A stretch of DNA of 64,000 nucleotides. Source: JANPPS01 sp965246835 (GTDB lineage Bacteria > Pseudomonadota > Alphaproteobacteria > Acetobacterales > Acetobacteraceae). The notes beneath the pieces were generated by a model. That model was given only the letters and a program-made list of their open reading frames with translations, was not told the DNA's origin and ran no database searches. How positions within the stretch are numbered: the stretch's first letter is position 1; each line of letters starts with the position of its first letter. The stretch is taken from NCBI GenBank assembly GCA_965246835.1, contig CBDFFQ010000001.1, positions 2,046,001 through 2,110,000 on the forward strand, in the 5' to 3' direction. Below are positions 43,959 through 51,175 of this stretch, piece after piece. The translations under genes were made by a program, and so were the position numbers.

Positions 43959-44545
43959 TGCTCGCCCGCCGCACCCTTATCGCGCTCCTGATCGCCACGC
44001 CGGCCTGGGCGGACATCGATGTGGCCGGCGCCGGGCCGTTCATCCAGCGCGCCGGCACCGAACTGGCGCAGCTGATCGCCGGCACACCGGACAAGGCGGC
44101 GCGGCGGGAGCGGATGCTGCCGTTCCTCGAGCGCGTGGCGGACCTGGACGGCCTGGCCCGCTTCTGCCTCGGCCGGTATTGGCGCCAGGCAACGGCGGAG
44201 CAGCAGGCCGAATACCTGCGCCTGTTCCGCCAGCAGCTCGCGAGCGGCGTGGTGGACCGCATGGGCGAGGCCACCGGGGGCGTGGCGAAGGTCGTCACGG
44301 GCCGGCCGGAGCTGCGGGACGATCTGATCCAGGTGCCGACCACGGTGGAGCGCCCCGGCAACAAGCCGAACCGGGTGGTGTGGGTCGTGAGCCCAGAGGG
44401 CGGCGGCTATCGCATCGTGGACGTGGTGGCGGAGGGCATCTCGCTCCGGCTCACGAAGCGCAGTGACTTCGCGGCGTTCCTGACGCAGAAGGGCGGCGAT
44501 GTCGGCGCGCTGATCCTGGCGCTGCGGAACCAGACGGTGCCATGA
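43958..44545 (+). CDS. MlaC/Ttg2D-like periplasmic lipid-binding protein
   Basis: A 195-residue secreted protein (signal cleavage near PAWA) of the Tol_Tol_Ttg2/MlaC family. LARFCLGRYWRQATAEQQAEYLRLF is the family's central region, and ITVPT-like IQVPTTVERPG and YRIVDVVAEGISLRLTKRSDF complete it. MlaC proteins ferry phospholipids between membranes; HpnM uses the same fold in hopanoid transport. Here, with no MCE or permease partner nearby, it may carry the product of the adjoining lobe to the outer membrane (inference). It starts with an overlap of one base with the methyltransferase stop. Confidence 0.88.
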   Translation: MLARRTLIALLIATPAWADIDVAGAGPFIQRAGTELAQLIAGTPDKAARRERMLPFLERVADLDGLARFCLGRYWRQATAEQQAEYLRLFRQQLASGVVDRMGEATGGVAKVVTGRPELRDDLIQVPTTVERPGNKPNRVVWVVSPEGGGYRIVDVVAEGISLRLTKRSDFAAFLTQKGGDVGALILALRNQTVP

Positions 44546-45477
44546 CCCCCGATCCTTCAACCCATGTGATCGCGATCCACGGCGGCGCCGGCACCATCCG
44601 GCCCGAGCTGCTGACACCCGAGTTGGAGGCGGCCACCCGCGCCGGGCTCACGGCGGCGCTGCGGGCCGGGCACGCGGTTCTGGCCCGTGGTGGCCCGGCG
44701 CTGGAGGCCGTCACGGCAGCAATCATGGCGCTGGAGGACGATCCGCTGTTCAACGCCGCCCACGGTGCCGTGTTCACCGCGGCCGGCCGGATGGAAATGG
44801 ATGCCTGCGTGATGGATGGCGCGACGAGGCGCGTGGGCGCCGTGGCCGGCGTGTGCGGCCCACGCCACCCCGTGCTGGCGGCCCGCGCGGTGATGGATCA
44901 TTCGCCCCACGTGCTGATGGCCGGCGCCGGGGCTGAGGCCTGGCTGCGGTCGCAGGGCGTGGCGTTCGAGGACGCGGGATATTTCCGGACGGAGCGGCGG
45001 TGGGACGCGCTGCAGGCGATGCTGGCCGCACGGGGTGGGCCGGTGGATGACGCGGACCGGCATGGCACCGTGGGCGCCGTGGCGCGCGATGCGTCCGGCG
45101 GCCTGGCCGCGGCGACCAGCACGGGCGGCATGACGGGCAAATTGCCGGGGCGCATCGGAGACACGCCACTGCCAGGCTCCGGGACGTGGGCGGATGCGGC
45201 GTGCGCGATGTCCGCGACCGGGCATGGCGAGAGCTTTATTCGGGCAGCCGCCGGGTATGCGATCGCGGCGCGGGTCCGGGCCGGGGAGACGTTGGCCGCG
45301 GCGGCGGACGCGGTGCTGGCGGACGTAGCGGCGCTTGGCGGCGATGGTGGGCTGGTGGCGGTGGATGCGGCGGGGGTGGTGGCAATGCCGTTCAACAGCC
45401 GGGGGATGTATCGGGGGATGGTTGGGGTGGATGGGGTTTGTTGGACGGGGATTTATGTCGATGCGCTACGAGCGTGA
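44542..45477 (+). CDS. Isoaspartyl peptidase/type III asparaginase
   Basis: A 311-residue Ntn hydrolase of the IaaA family, which cleaves beta-aspartyl peptides and asparagine. The chain autocleaves before T176 in DRHGTVGAVA, giving an N-terminal Thr nucleophile. IHGGAG near the start, NAAHGAVFT and STGGMTGKLPGRIGDTPL are conserved blocks. The gene overlaps the MlaC-like gene by four bases, so it is in the same transcript although its biochemical link is not obvious. The 3' end overlaps the next gene's ATG. Confidence 0.93.
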   Translation: MTPDPSTHVIAIHGGAGTIRPELLTPELEAATRAGLTAALRAGHAVLARGGPALEAVTAAIMALEDDPLFNAAHGAVFTAAGRMEMDACVMDGATRRVGAVAGVCGPRHPVLAARAVMDHSPHVLMAGAGAEAWLRSQGVAFEDAGYFRTERRWDALQAMLAARGGPVDDADRHGTVGAVARDASGGLAAATSTGGMTGKLPGRIGDTPLPGSGTWADAACAMSATGHGESFIRAAAGYAIAARVRAGETLAAAADAVLADVAALGGDGGLVAVDAAGVVAMPFNSRGMYRGMVGVDGVCWTGIYVDALRA

Positions 45478-45985
45478 CGAGCCGCTGCCCGTGATCCGGC
45501 CGTTGGTCGTGGCAGAGGCTGCTAGGGTCACTCTACTTATCCACTGTGCCTTCGGGGCCCAGGAGATGCCGACAGACCCGCCTTCCGGCGCATTGCGCGA
45601 AACGGAGGAGAGCATAGCTGGGCTGATCCAGGATGGTGGCGGCGCTTGCGTGATGGAAGGCGAAGACATGATCGGTGCGGTGCTTTGGCAGGCGATCGAT
45701 GGTGGCCTTTATTTCGGCCGGCTCGCGGTTCTGCCGTCCGCACGGGGCAAGGGGCTGGCCCGCATGCTGATCGCGGCCGCCGAACGGGCAGCACAGGACC
45801 GTTCGTTGCCCCGCGTGCACGCGAGCGTTCGGCTAAGCCTTCTGAAAAATCGGCGCCTGTTCGCGACATGCGGGTATCATGAGACCGTCAAATCTTGCCA
45901 TCCTGGCTATTCCGAGCCGACGACGGTGGCAATCGAGAAAGACCTTTCCAGCCTCAGTTCAGGGACCGACCGTGACCCACTGTAA
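45455..45985 (+). CDS. GNAT-family N-acetyltransferase
   Basis: A 176-residue acetyltransferase with the acetyl-CoA-binding segment YFGRLAVLPSARGKGLARMLI (R/Q-x2-G-x-G/A as RGKGLA). The gene starts inside the asparaginase coding end; ATGs at 45455 and 45461 both fit, with GACGGGG 4-10 bp upstream. The substrate is unknown. Beyond the stop lies a scarred region with remnants on the opposite strand. Confidence 0.8.
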   Translation: MSMRYERDEPLPVIRPLVVAEAARVTLLIHCAFGAQEMPTDPPSGALRETEESIAGLIQDGGGACVMEGEDMIGAVLWQAIDGGLYFGRLAVLPSARGKGLARMLIAAAERAAQDRSLPRVHASVRLSLLKNRRLFATCGYHETVKSCHPGYSEPTTVAIEKDLSSLSSGTDRDPL

Positions 45986-46081
45986 GAACAGCCTCGGCCC
46001 GATCATCCGGACACCCCGCCAAGGGTCGAGCGCGAGCAGGTCCTTGTCTCCCGTCAAGACGACCGTCGCCCCAGATGCAGC
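45959..46081 (-). pseudogene. C-terminal remnant of a PIN-domain (VapC-like) protein
   Basis: About 40 codons on the minus strand read VVLTGDKDLLAL and then RGVRMIGPRLFLQ before a stop. TGDKDLL is the final conserved acidic block of PIN-domain nucleases, and the following IxxPxxFL is the usual C terminus. Nothing upstream in this frame resembles the rest of a PIN domain, and no antitoxin gene is adjacent. The 3' end runs under the GNAT gene. It is a deletion remnant, joined to the clipped gene that follows. Confidence 0.7.
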
Positions 46082-46434
46082 AGCCAGCGTTTGTCGCCGT
46101 AACGCGAGGCGAGCAGCCCGTTGCAGGCCAGGTGCAGGCAAGTGCCAGGCGGAAGGTGCATCAGGTAGGACCGCACGGCGCGCAGGAACGCTTGGGTGAT
46201 CGTGTCGTGGTAGCCGCGCGTGTCCGAGTTCGGCACCCCGGTTGCCTCGTTGTATGCACGGATGATGCCCGGCATATCGCGTGCCGGGTCGAGGTCCGGC
46301 CGCGCCGTTGCGATCCAGGCCGCCGACGCAAGGTGGGCGGCGTGGGTCCGCTCCGCTTTGGGCAGGGTGCGGTCCATGAGGCGCCGGCCGATCCGCTCCA
46401 CCTCGGCGTCCGACTTGAAGCCGACAAAGGGCAT
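46054..46434 (-). CDS. Conserved protein, C-terminally truncated by a deletion junction
   Basis: A 126-residue protein starting MPFVGFKSDAEVERIG, with THAAHLASAAWIATARPDL and GYHDTITQAFLRAVRSYL in the middle. I recall uncharacterised proteins of this type that continue for about 20-30 further residues after the DKRWLL stretch; here the frame ends abruptly in HLGRRSS where it meets the PIN remnant. It follows the LysE-type gene by 2 bp. Function is unknown, and whether the clipped protein is still made is uncertain. Confidence 0.6.
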   Translation of the reverse strand: MPFVGFKSDAEVERIGRRLMDRTLPKAERTHAAHLASAAWIATARPDLDPARDMPGIIRAYNEATGVPNSDTRGYHDTITQAFLRAVRSYLMHLPPGTCLHLACNGLLASRYGDKRWLLHLGRRSS

Positions 46435-46436
46435 GG

Positions 46437-47075
46437 TCACGCCAATTCCAGCCCGACCAGGACCGCGTAGGCGCCGAACGCCAGCAAGGCGGCACCCGAC
46501 ACGCCCTCGATCCAGCGCAGCGCCGCCCTTGGCAGCGCCCGGCGTGCAGCCGAAACGCTGCCAACCAGCAGCAGCCACCAGGCAACGGACCCGATGAACA
46601 CGCCTGCAACCAGTGACAGCCCGGCAGCATGTCCGCCTCCCGGTGCCGCCAGGGCGGCCACGATGCCAGCGAAGGACAGGATAGTCATGGGGTTGGCAAG
46701 CGTCAGCGCAAAGGTGGAGCCGAAAGCAGCGACCAGGCTGCTACCGCCGCTTGTGCGTGCAGCCTCAACCCCTTGGGCCGGCGTGGCTGCGACGCGGCGC
46801 AGCGCGGATGCGCCCAGCCAGAGAAGCAGCAAGCCGCCGACCACGCGCAACGCCGCCGCGTGCTCCACGAGCACGGCAGCAAGGGCGCCCAGGCCAAGGG
46901 CGGCCAACAGGCCGTACACCGTGTCAGCCGCTGCCGCTCCCACGCCGGACGCTATCCCTGCTCCCGGGCCTTGTGCCAACGTGCGGCGGATGCAAAGCAA
47001 CCCAATGGGGCCGACCGGCGCCGCGATGGCGAAGCCGATCACCGCGCCCCGGGCCAGGGTGGCAGCCGTGTCCAT
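46437..47075 (-). CDS. LysE/RhtB-family amino acid exporter
   Basis: A 212-residue membrane protein with about six hydrophobic segments. The opening GFAIAAPVGPIGLLCIRRTLAQGPGAG is the LysE/RhtB signature (landmark residues PVGP and a conserved Gly/Arg), and LTLANPMTILSF is the second conserved region. It exports an amino acid or analogue. Its ATG overlaps the stop of an Lrp/AsnC regulator by one base, so regulator and exporter form one operon, as in many LysE-type systems with Lrp or LysG control. Confidence 0.9.
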   Translation of the reverse strand: MDTAATLARGAVIGFAIAAPVGPIGLLCIRRTLAQGPGAGIASGVGAAAADTVYGLLAALGLGALAAVLVEHAAALRVVGGLLLLWLGASALRRVAATPAQGVEAARTSGGSSLVAAFGSTFALTLANPMTILSFAGIVAALAAPGGGHAAGLSLVAGVFIGSVAWWLLLVGSVSAARRALPRAALRWIEGVSGAALLAFGAYAVLVGLELA

Positions 47076-47566
47076 CACGACGCTCCCTCGTCCGAAGCAA
47101 CGAGGGAGGTTGCCGGGGCGGGTAGCGCCAGTTCCGTCGTCTCTTTGGCGGTGTCGAGCGCGATGATGGTCTCGGTTCGCAGCACGCCCGGCAGCGGCTT
47201 GAGGTGGTTTGCAAGCAGGTGCTGCAAGGCCGAGGCGTCGCGCACCCGCACCTTGAGGAGCCAGGAATGCGGCCCCGTGACGTGGTGCGCCTCCTGGACT
47301 TCGGGCAGGCGCCGCAGCGCCTCCGCGAAGGCGTGTTCGTCCGCCCGTGGCTCCAGGTCCACGAACATGAAGGCGCACAGGCTGAGGCCGGCCAGCTTTG
47401 GCGACACCACGGCGCGGTTGGCCAGAACAGCGCCAGCGCCGTTCAGCCGTCGTATGCGGTCGCTTGCGGCCGAGACGGACAAGCCGACCTCCTGGCCCAA
47501 CTCGGCGGCGGAACGCCGGTTGTCGGACTGTATCAGGCGCAGAATGCGCAGATCAATGGGGTCCAT
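47075..47566 (-). CDS. Lrp/AsnC-family transcriptional regulator
   Basis: A 163-residue regulator: helix-turn-helix in the first 60 residues (LDRRIL-like DLRILRLIQSDNRRSAAELG, then VGLSVSAASDRIRRL) followed by an amino-acid-binding RAM domain (LEPRADEHAFAEALRRLPEV, TGPHSWLLKVRV). The ATG at 47566 is chosen because family members begin at DxxDxxIL; an in-frame ATG 39 bp upstream is possible. It most likely senses the amino acid exported by the co-transcribed LysE-type carrier. The AT-rich stretch 47570-47610 should hold the promoter. Confidence 0.9.
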   Translation of the reverse strand: MDPIDLRILRLIQSDNRRSAAELGQEVGLSVSAASDRIRRLNGAGAVLANRAVVSPKLAGLSLCAFMFVDLEPRADEHAFAEALRRLPEVQEAHHVTGPHSWLLKVRVRDASALQHLLANHLKPLPGVLRTETIIALDTAKETTELALPAPATSLVASDEGAS

Positions 47567-47724
47567 ACAGGCAATATGCCTGTAAATAGTTTCTATATCA
47601 AGCATTCTGCCGTGGAGGCGCGGACCAGCAAGCCCGGCTAGTTCAACAGCGCTTAGCCCAGCAGCGACCCGACTTCACCCACATGCAGCTGGGCACGATG
47701 GTTGAAGGGTATCTGTCCGGCAAA

Positions 47725-47730
47725 CCAACG
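47725..47730. repeat. Target-site duplication, left copy
   Basis: CCAACG directly precedes the left inverted repeat of the IS element; the identical hexamer occurs directly after the right end at 49241-49246. Together they mark a clean insertion event. Confidence 0.8.
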
Positions 47731-49240
47731 AGGCTGTTGAAGAAGTCGGCTTTCCGGCCGGAACGTCTGTAATTGGCAGCCGATGCGGGGGTGGCCCAGG
47801 CGCAAGCTGCCCTCCCGTTCAGGCGGGCGCTGGCTTCCTGGTGAGCAGGATTAGGTTCTGGGCGGCGGCGGCCATCGTGAACTCCTCGGCAGCACCGCGT
47901 AGCCCGCGCAGTTTGAGCCGTCGCAGCCCCATGTTGCGCTTGAGCTGGCCGAAGAGACGCTCGACGCGCTTTCGGAGGCGACGGGAGCGGACAAAAGCCG
48001 GCGTGCCTTCGAGATCGCGGACTAGATCGCGGACAGCCTCGTCAGCCATTCTCAGCACGCGCCTCGTGGGCGCGTCGGTACACTCCGGCTTTCGCGAGCA
48101 GGCGCCGCAGGTGTTGGGCGACCCACTGTAGCGATGCGTGCGGGTCCGACGCTCGTAGCCGCGGCGGCGAAGTTCGTGCCCCTCGGGGCAGGTATAGGCG
48201 TCTGCGGTCTCGTCATAGGTGAAGGCCGAGCGGGGGAGCTTGCCCTGGGTCAGCGTCGTGCGGTCGAGCAACGGCACATGCGGCTCGATGCCGCGTTCGA
48301 ACAGCCAGCGCAGCAGGCCTGCGCTGCCATAGGCCTTGTCGGCGGCGAGGCGTTCGGGGTGGAAACCAAACCGGTCCGCGGCGCGCATGATCAACGTTCG
48401 CGTTGCCGCCACCTCGGCGCCCAGGCGCGCGGGCGTAGCTTCGACGTCCAGGATGACGCTTGTTTCGCTGTCGATCAGGTAGTTCGTGGCGTAGCTGAAC
48501 TGCCCCGGGCCATGCTTGATCGACCAGGCGGCCTGCGGATCGATGGGCGACGTGTATTTGGGCGGCGCTGGCTCACGCTCGTCCGGAGCGGCCGGCAGCG
48601 CGGCATCGAGGGCCGCGAGATACTCGCGCACAGGCCGGGCCTGGCGCTCCTGCTCGTCCCAGGCGTCAGCATCCGCCGCACCGTTGAACTTGCGCTCGCT
48701 GCCGGCGTCGGCCTCGATCGTGCTCGCGTCGATCGCGGTGTCGCGGCCGGGTGTCAGCCCGGCCTTGGCACAAGCGCGCACGACCTCCTCGAACAGCAGG
48801 CGATGCAGGTCGCCGTCGCGGAAGCGCCCATGGCGGTTTTTGGAAAACGTCGAGTGGTCGGGCACGCAACCGTCCAGCCCCAGGCGGCAGAACCAGCGGT
48901 AGGCGAGGTTGAGGTGGACCTCATCGCAAAGCCGCCGTTCGGAGCGGATGCCATGCAGATAGCCGATGAGCAGCATGCGCATCATTAGCTCGGGATCGAC
49001 CGACGGCCGTCCGGTCGAGCTGTAGTATGGTGCGAGAGCCCGCCGGACGAAGCCGAAGTCGAGCACCGCGTCGACGCGGCGGAGCAGGTGATTGGCGGGC
49101 ACGTGGTCCTCAAGCCGGAAACCGAAGAACAGCGGCTCTTGCCCCGACAGCTTGCCCATCATCGTCGTAATCTCCGGTCCAGTCATAACCAAACCGAATC
49201 ACGCGCCAAACCCGCCCGCAAGCGAGTTTTTCAACAGCCT
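47731..49240 (-). mobile_element. Insertion sequence of the IS1182 family, apparently intact
   Basis: A 1510-bp element with 18-bp terminal inverted repeats: aggctgttgaagaagtcg (47731-47748) and, read inward from the other end, aggctgttgaaaaactcg (49223-49240), two mismatches. It carries one full-length transposase gene. A 6-bp direct repeat CCAACG flanks it at 47725-47730 and 49241-49246. No passenger gene is present. The absence of frameshifts suggests recent arrival. Confidence 0.9.
47819..49192 (-). CDS. IS1182-family transposase
   Basis: A 457-residue DDE transposase. The N-terminal region with VPANHLLRRVDAVLDFGFVR and TGRPSVDPELMMRMLLIGYLHGIRSERRL is the DUF772 part of IS1182/IS5-type enzymes. 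The catalytic aspartate block DTAIDASTIEADAG, the ADKAYGSAGLLRWL region and the C-terminal RKRVERLFGQLKRNMGLRRLKLRG (containing the glutamate) follow. A Cys cluster (CPEGHELRR, CGACSRKPEC) in the middle is the zinc-ribbon-like insert of this family. The first ATG (49192) and the third codon ATG are both possible starts. Confidence 0.93.
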   Translation of the reverse strand: MVMTGPEITTMMGKLSGQEPLFFGFRLEDHVPANHLLRRVDAVLDFGFVRRALAPYYSSTGRPSVDPELMMRMLLIGYLHGIRSERRLCDEVHLNLAYRWFCRLGLDGCVPDHSTFSKNRHGRFRDGDLHRLLFEEVVRACAKAGLTPGRDTAIDASTIEADAGSERKFNGAADADAWDEQERQARPVREYLAALDAALPAAPDEREPAPPKYTSPIDPQAAWSIKHGPGQFSYATNYLIDSETSVILDVEATPARLGAEVAATRTLIMRAADRFGFHPERLAADKAYGSAGLLRWLFERGIEPHVPLLDRTTLTQGKLPRSAFTYDETADAYTCPEGHELRRRGYERRTRTHRYSGSPNTCGACSRKPECTDAPTRRVLRMADEAVRDLVRDLEGTPAFVRSRRLRKRVERLFGQLKRNMGLRRLKLRGLRGAAEEFTMAAAAQNLILLTRKPAPA

Positions 49241-49544
49241 CCAACGTTTGTCGGCCACGCCCGCGGTGTCCGGGAACCTGGCTCAAACACGGGAACTCGG
49301 ACAAGTTGATTGTCGGACGGAGAGGCGGACGGGCTCACTCACAAAAGCACGGCTCCCGATGCCGGAAGGTGGTGATCATCTCGGCCAACTCTGCTTCTCA
49401 GATTCGCTAGGCAGAGCAGACTTTCCGCTCCCCACCCATCGCGGACACCGATGCCGACCCACCGCCCAGAAATCTTGCACCCGCGCGCGTCAGCGCCTAA
49501 TCCCACCAAAGATGCACCCCGCATCTCGCAAACGGAGCAGGAAC
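49241..49544. other. 304-bp region between the IS element and asd
   Basis: The first bases are the right target duplication. A reading frame that is open on the left of the IS (from about 47611) continues without a stop from 49247 to 49309 if the IS and one duplication are removed, but it matches no family I know. The rest (49310-49544) contains no convincing gene and should carry the promoter of asd, whose GGAGCAGGA ribosome site is at 49534-49542. Confidence 0.5.
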
Positions 49545-50573
49545 ATGGGCTACAGGGTCGCGGTCGTCGGTGCAACGGGTGCTGTCGGGCGTGAGATCAT
49601 CAAGACCCTGGCGGAGCGGGACTTTCCGGTGGATGACATCGTCGCCCTCGCCTCCGCGCGGTCCGCGAATCAGGAGATCAGCTTCGGCGAGAAGCGGGTG
49701 CTGAAGGTCCGCAACCTTGACACGTTCGATTTCGCCGGCTGGGACATCGGTCTGTTCAGTCCGGGGGCCAGCGTGTCCGCCGTGCATGCGCCGCGGGCCG
49801 CCGCCGCCGGGTGCCTGGTCATCGACAACACCAGCCAGTTCCGCATGGAGCCCGACGTGCCGCTGGTCGTGCCGGAGGTCAATCCGCAGGCGCTGTCCCG
49901 CATCCGGCGCGGGATCGTGGCGAACCCCAACTGCTCCACGATCCAGATGGTGGTGGCGCTGAAGCCGCTGCATGACAAATACCGGGTGAAGCGCGTGGTG
50001 GTCAGCACCTACCAATCCGTCTCGGGCGCCGGGAAGGATGGCATGGACGAGCTGTGGGCGCAGTCCCGCGCCATGTATGTCAACGACCCCGTGGTGAAGC
50101 AGGAATTCACCAAGCAGATCGCCTTCAACTGCATCCCGCACATCGACAAGTTCATGGATGACGGCTCGACCAAGGAAGAGTGGAAGATGGCGGTCGAGAC
50201 CCGGAAGATCCTGGGCGCCGACATCCTGGTGCAGGCGACGTGCGTGCGCGTGCCGGTGTTCATCGGCCACGCGGAGTCCGTCACCGTCGAGTTCCATGAG
50301 CCCGTGACCGCGTCGGATGCGCGCAACCTGCTGCGGACGGCACCGGGCATCACGGTGATGGATACGCGGGACGATGGCGGTTACCTGACGCCGATCGAGT
50401 GCGCCGGGGAGGATGCGGTCTTCGTGAGCCGTATCCGCAAGGACCCGACGGTGGAGAACGGGCTGAGCTTCTGGTGCGTGTCCGACAACCTCCGCAAGGG
50501 CGCCGCGCTCAATGCCGTGCAGATCGCCGAGACCGTGGTGGCGCAGGGATTGTTGCTCAAGAAAGTGGCCTGA
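49545..50573 (+). CDS. asd: Aspartate-semialdehyde dehydrogenase
   Basis: A 342-residue enzyme that reduces aspartyl phosphate to aspartate semialdehyde with NADPH, at the branch to lysine, threonine, methionine and diaminopimelate. VGATGAVGREI is the nucleotide motif (8-18), C130 in NPNCSTIQ is the catalytic cysteine, and QSVSGAGKDGMDEL, VQATCVRVPVFIGHAE hold further active-site residues. The ATG at 49545 with a strong GGAGCAGGA site is clear. An essential gene next to an IS element. Confidence 0.96.
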   Translation: MGYRVAVVGATGAVGREIIKTLAERDFPVDDIVALASARSANQEISFGEKRVLKVRNLDTFDFAGWDIGLFSPGASVSAVHAPRAAAAGCLVIDNTSQFRMEPDVPLVVPEVNPQALSRIRRGIVANPNCSTIQMVVALKPLHDKYRVKRVVVSTYQSVSGAGKDGMDELWAQSRAMYVNDPVVKQEFTKQIAFNCIPHIDKFMDDGSTKEEWKMAVETRKILGADILVQATCVRVPVFIGHAESVTVEFHEPVTASDARNLLRTAPGITVMDTRDDGGYLTPIECAGEDAVFVSRIRKDPTVENGLSFWCVSDNLRKGAALNAVQIAETVVAQGLLLKKVA

Positions 50574-50579
50574 CCCGGC

Positions 50580-50822
50580 GTGGCGGCGCAGATCATCTAC
50601 CAGCCCTACGTCGCCGGGCCGCGCGGCGCGTTGAAGCCCGGCATCCCAGTCCCCTGCCGCACGGCGGAGGAGGGGCTGCGCCGGGCCGAACGCGCGATGG
50701 TGGCAGGATCGATCCTGGGGGCGGAGGTGGTGCGCGTGCATCACGATGACGCGGCCGATGAATTCGGCGAGCCGGAGCATCTCGGCCGCTTCGGCCAGGT
50801 GCCGGGCGGCGAGCCCAGGTGA
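50580..50822 (+). CDS. Small hypothetical protein upstream of the SMR exporter
   Basis: An 80-residue soluble protein starting at GTG 50580, 6 bp after asd, and overlapping the exporter gene by four bases (GTGA). The sequence is hydrophilic, with QPYVAGPRGALKPGIPVPCRTAEEGLRRAERAM and an acidic tail; a single Cys is present. The tight coupling makes it a real gene, probably co-regulated with the exporter. I do not recognise the family. Confidence 0.6.
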   Translation: MAAQIIYQPYVAGPRGALKPGIPVPCRTAEEGLRRAERAMVAGSILGAEVVRVHHDDAADEFGEPEHLGRFGQVPGGEPR

Positions 50823-51142
50823 AGGGCGGTCCCTGGCTCTGGCTGGTGACGGCCGGGGTGTTCGAGGTCGTGTGGATCGTGTTGCTGAAGCGGTCGGACG
50901 GGTTCACCCGCCTTATGCCGAGTGCCGGCACGATCGTTGCCATCGGCGTCAGCTTCTGGTGCATGTCGCAAGCGTTGCGAACATTGCCGATGGGCACGGT
51001 CTATGCGGTCTGGACCGGGATCGGCGCCGCCGGGGGCCTCGCCTGGGGCATTCTGGCCGAGGGCGAGCCGGCCGGGCTGGTCCGCATGGCGTGTGTCGGC
51101 CTGATCCTGGCGGGGGTAGCCGGCCTCCGCCTGGGGTCGTGA
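50819..51142 (+). CDS. sugE: SMR-family exporter, SugE/Gdx (guanidinium) type
   Basis: A 107-residue, four-helix small multidrug resistance protein. Glu16 (VFEVVW) is the essential proton/substrate carboxylate. LKRSDGFTRLMPS and ALRTLPMGTVYAVWTGIGAAGG match, from memory, the Gdx/SugE branch that exports guanidinium rather than the multidrug EmrE branch. It starts with GTG overlapping the small gene before it. No guanidine riboswitch was recognised upstream. A hairpin terminator follows. Confidence 0.88.
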   Translation: MKGGPWLWLVTAGVFEVVWIVLLKRSDGFTRLMPSAGTIVAIGVSFWCMSQALRTLPMGTVYAVWTGIGAAGGLAWGILAEGEPAGLVRMACVGLILAGVAGLRLGS

Positions 51143-51170
51143 AGCCCGGAATTTTTTGTCCCGGGCCTTC
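51141..51170. terminator. Bidirectional terminator between the SMR gene and the giant adhesin gene
   Basis: The arms gaagcccgga and tcccgggccttc pair with one bulge around an AT-rich loop containing ttttttg. It lies exactly between the convergent stops at 51142 (+) and 51176 (-), where both transcripts must end. Confidence 0.65.
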
Positions 51171-51175
51171 GCCAC

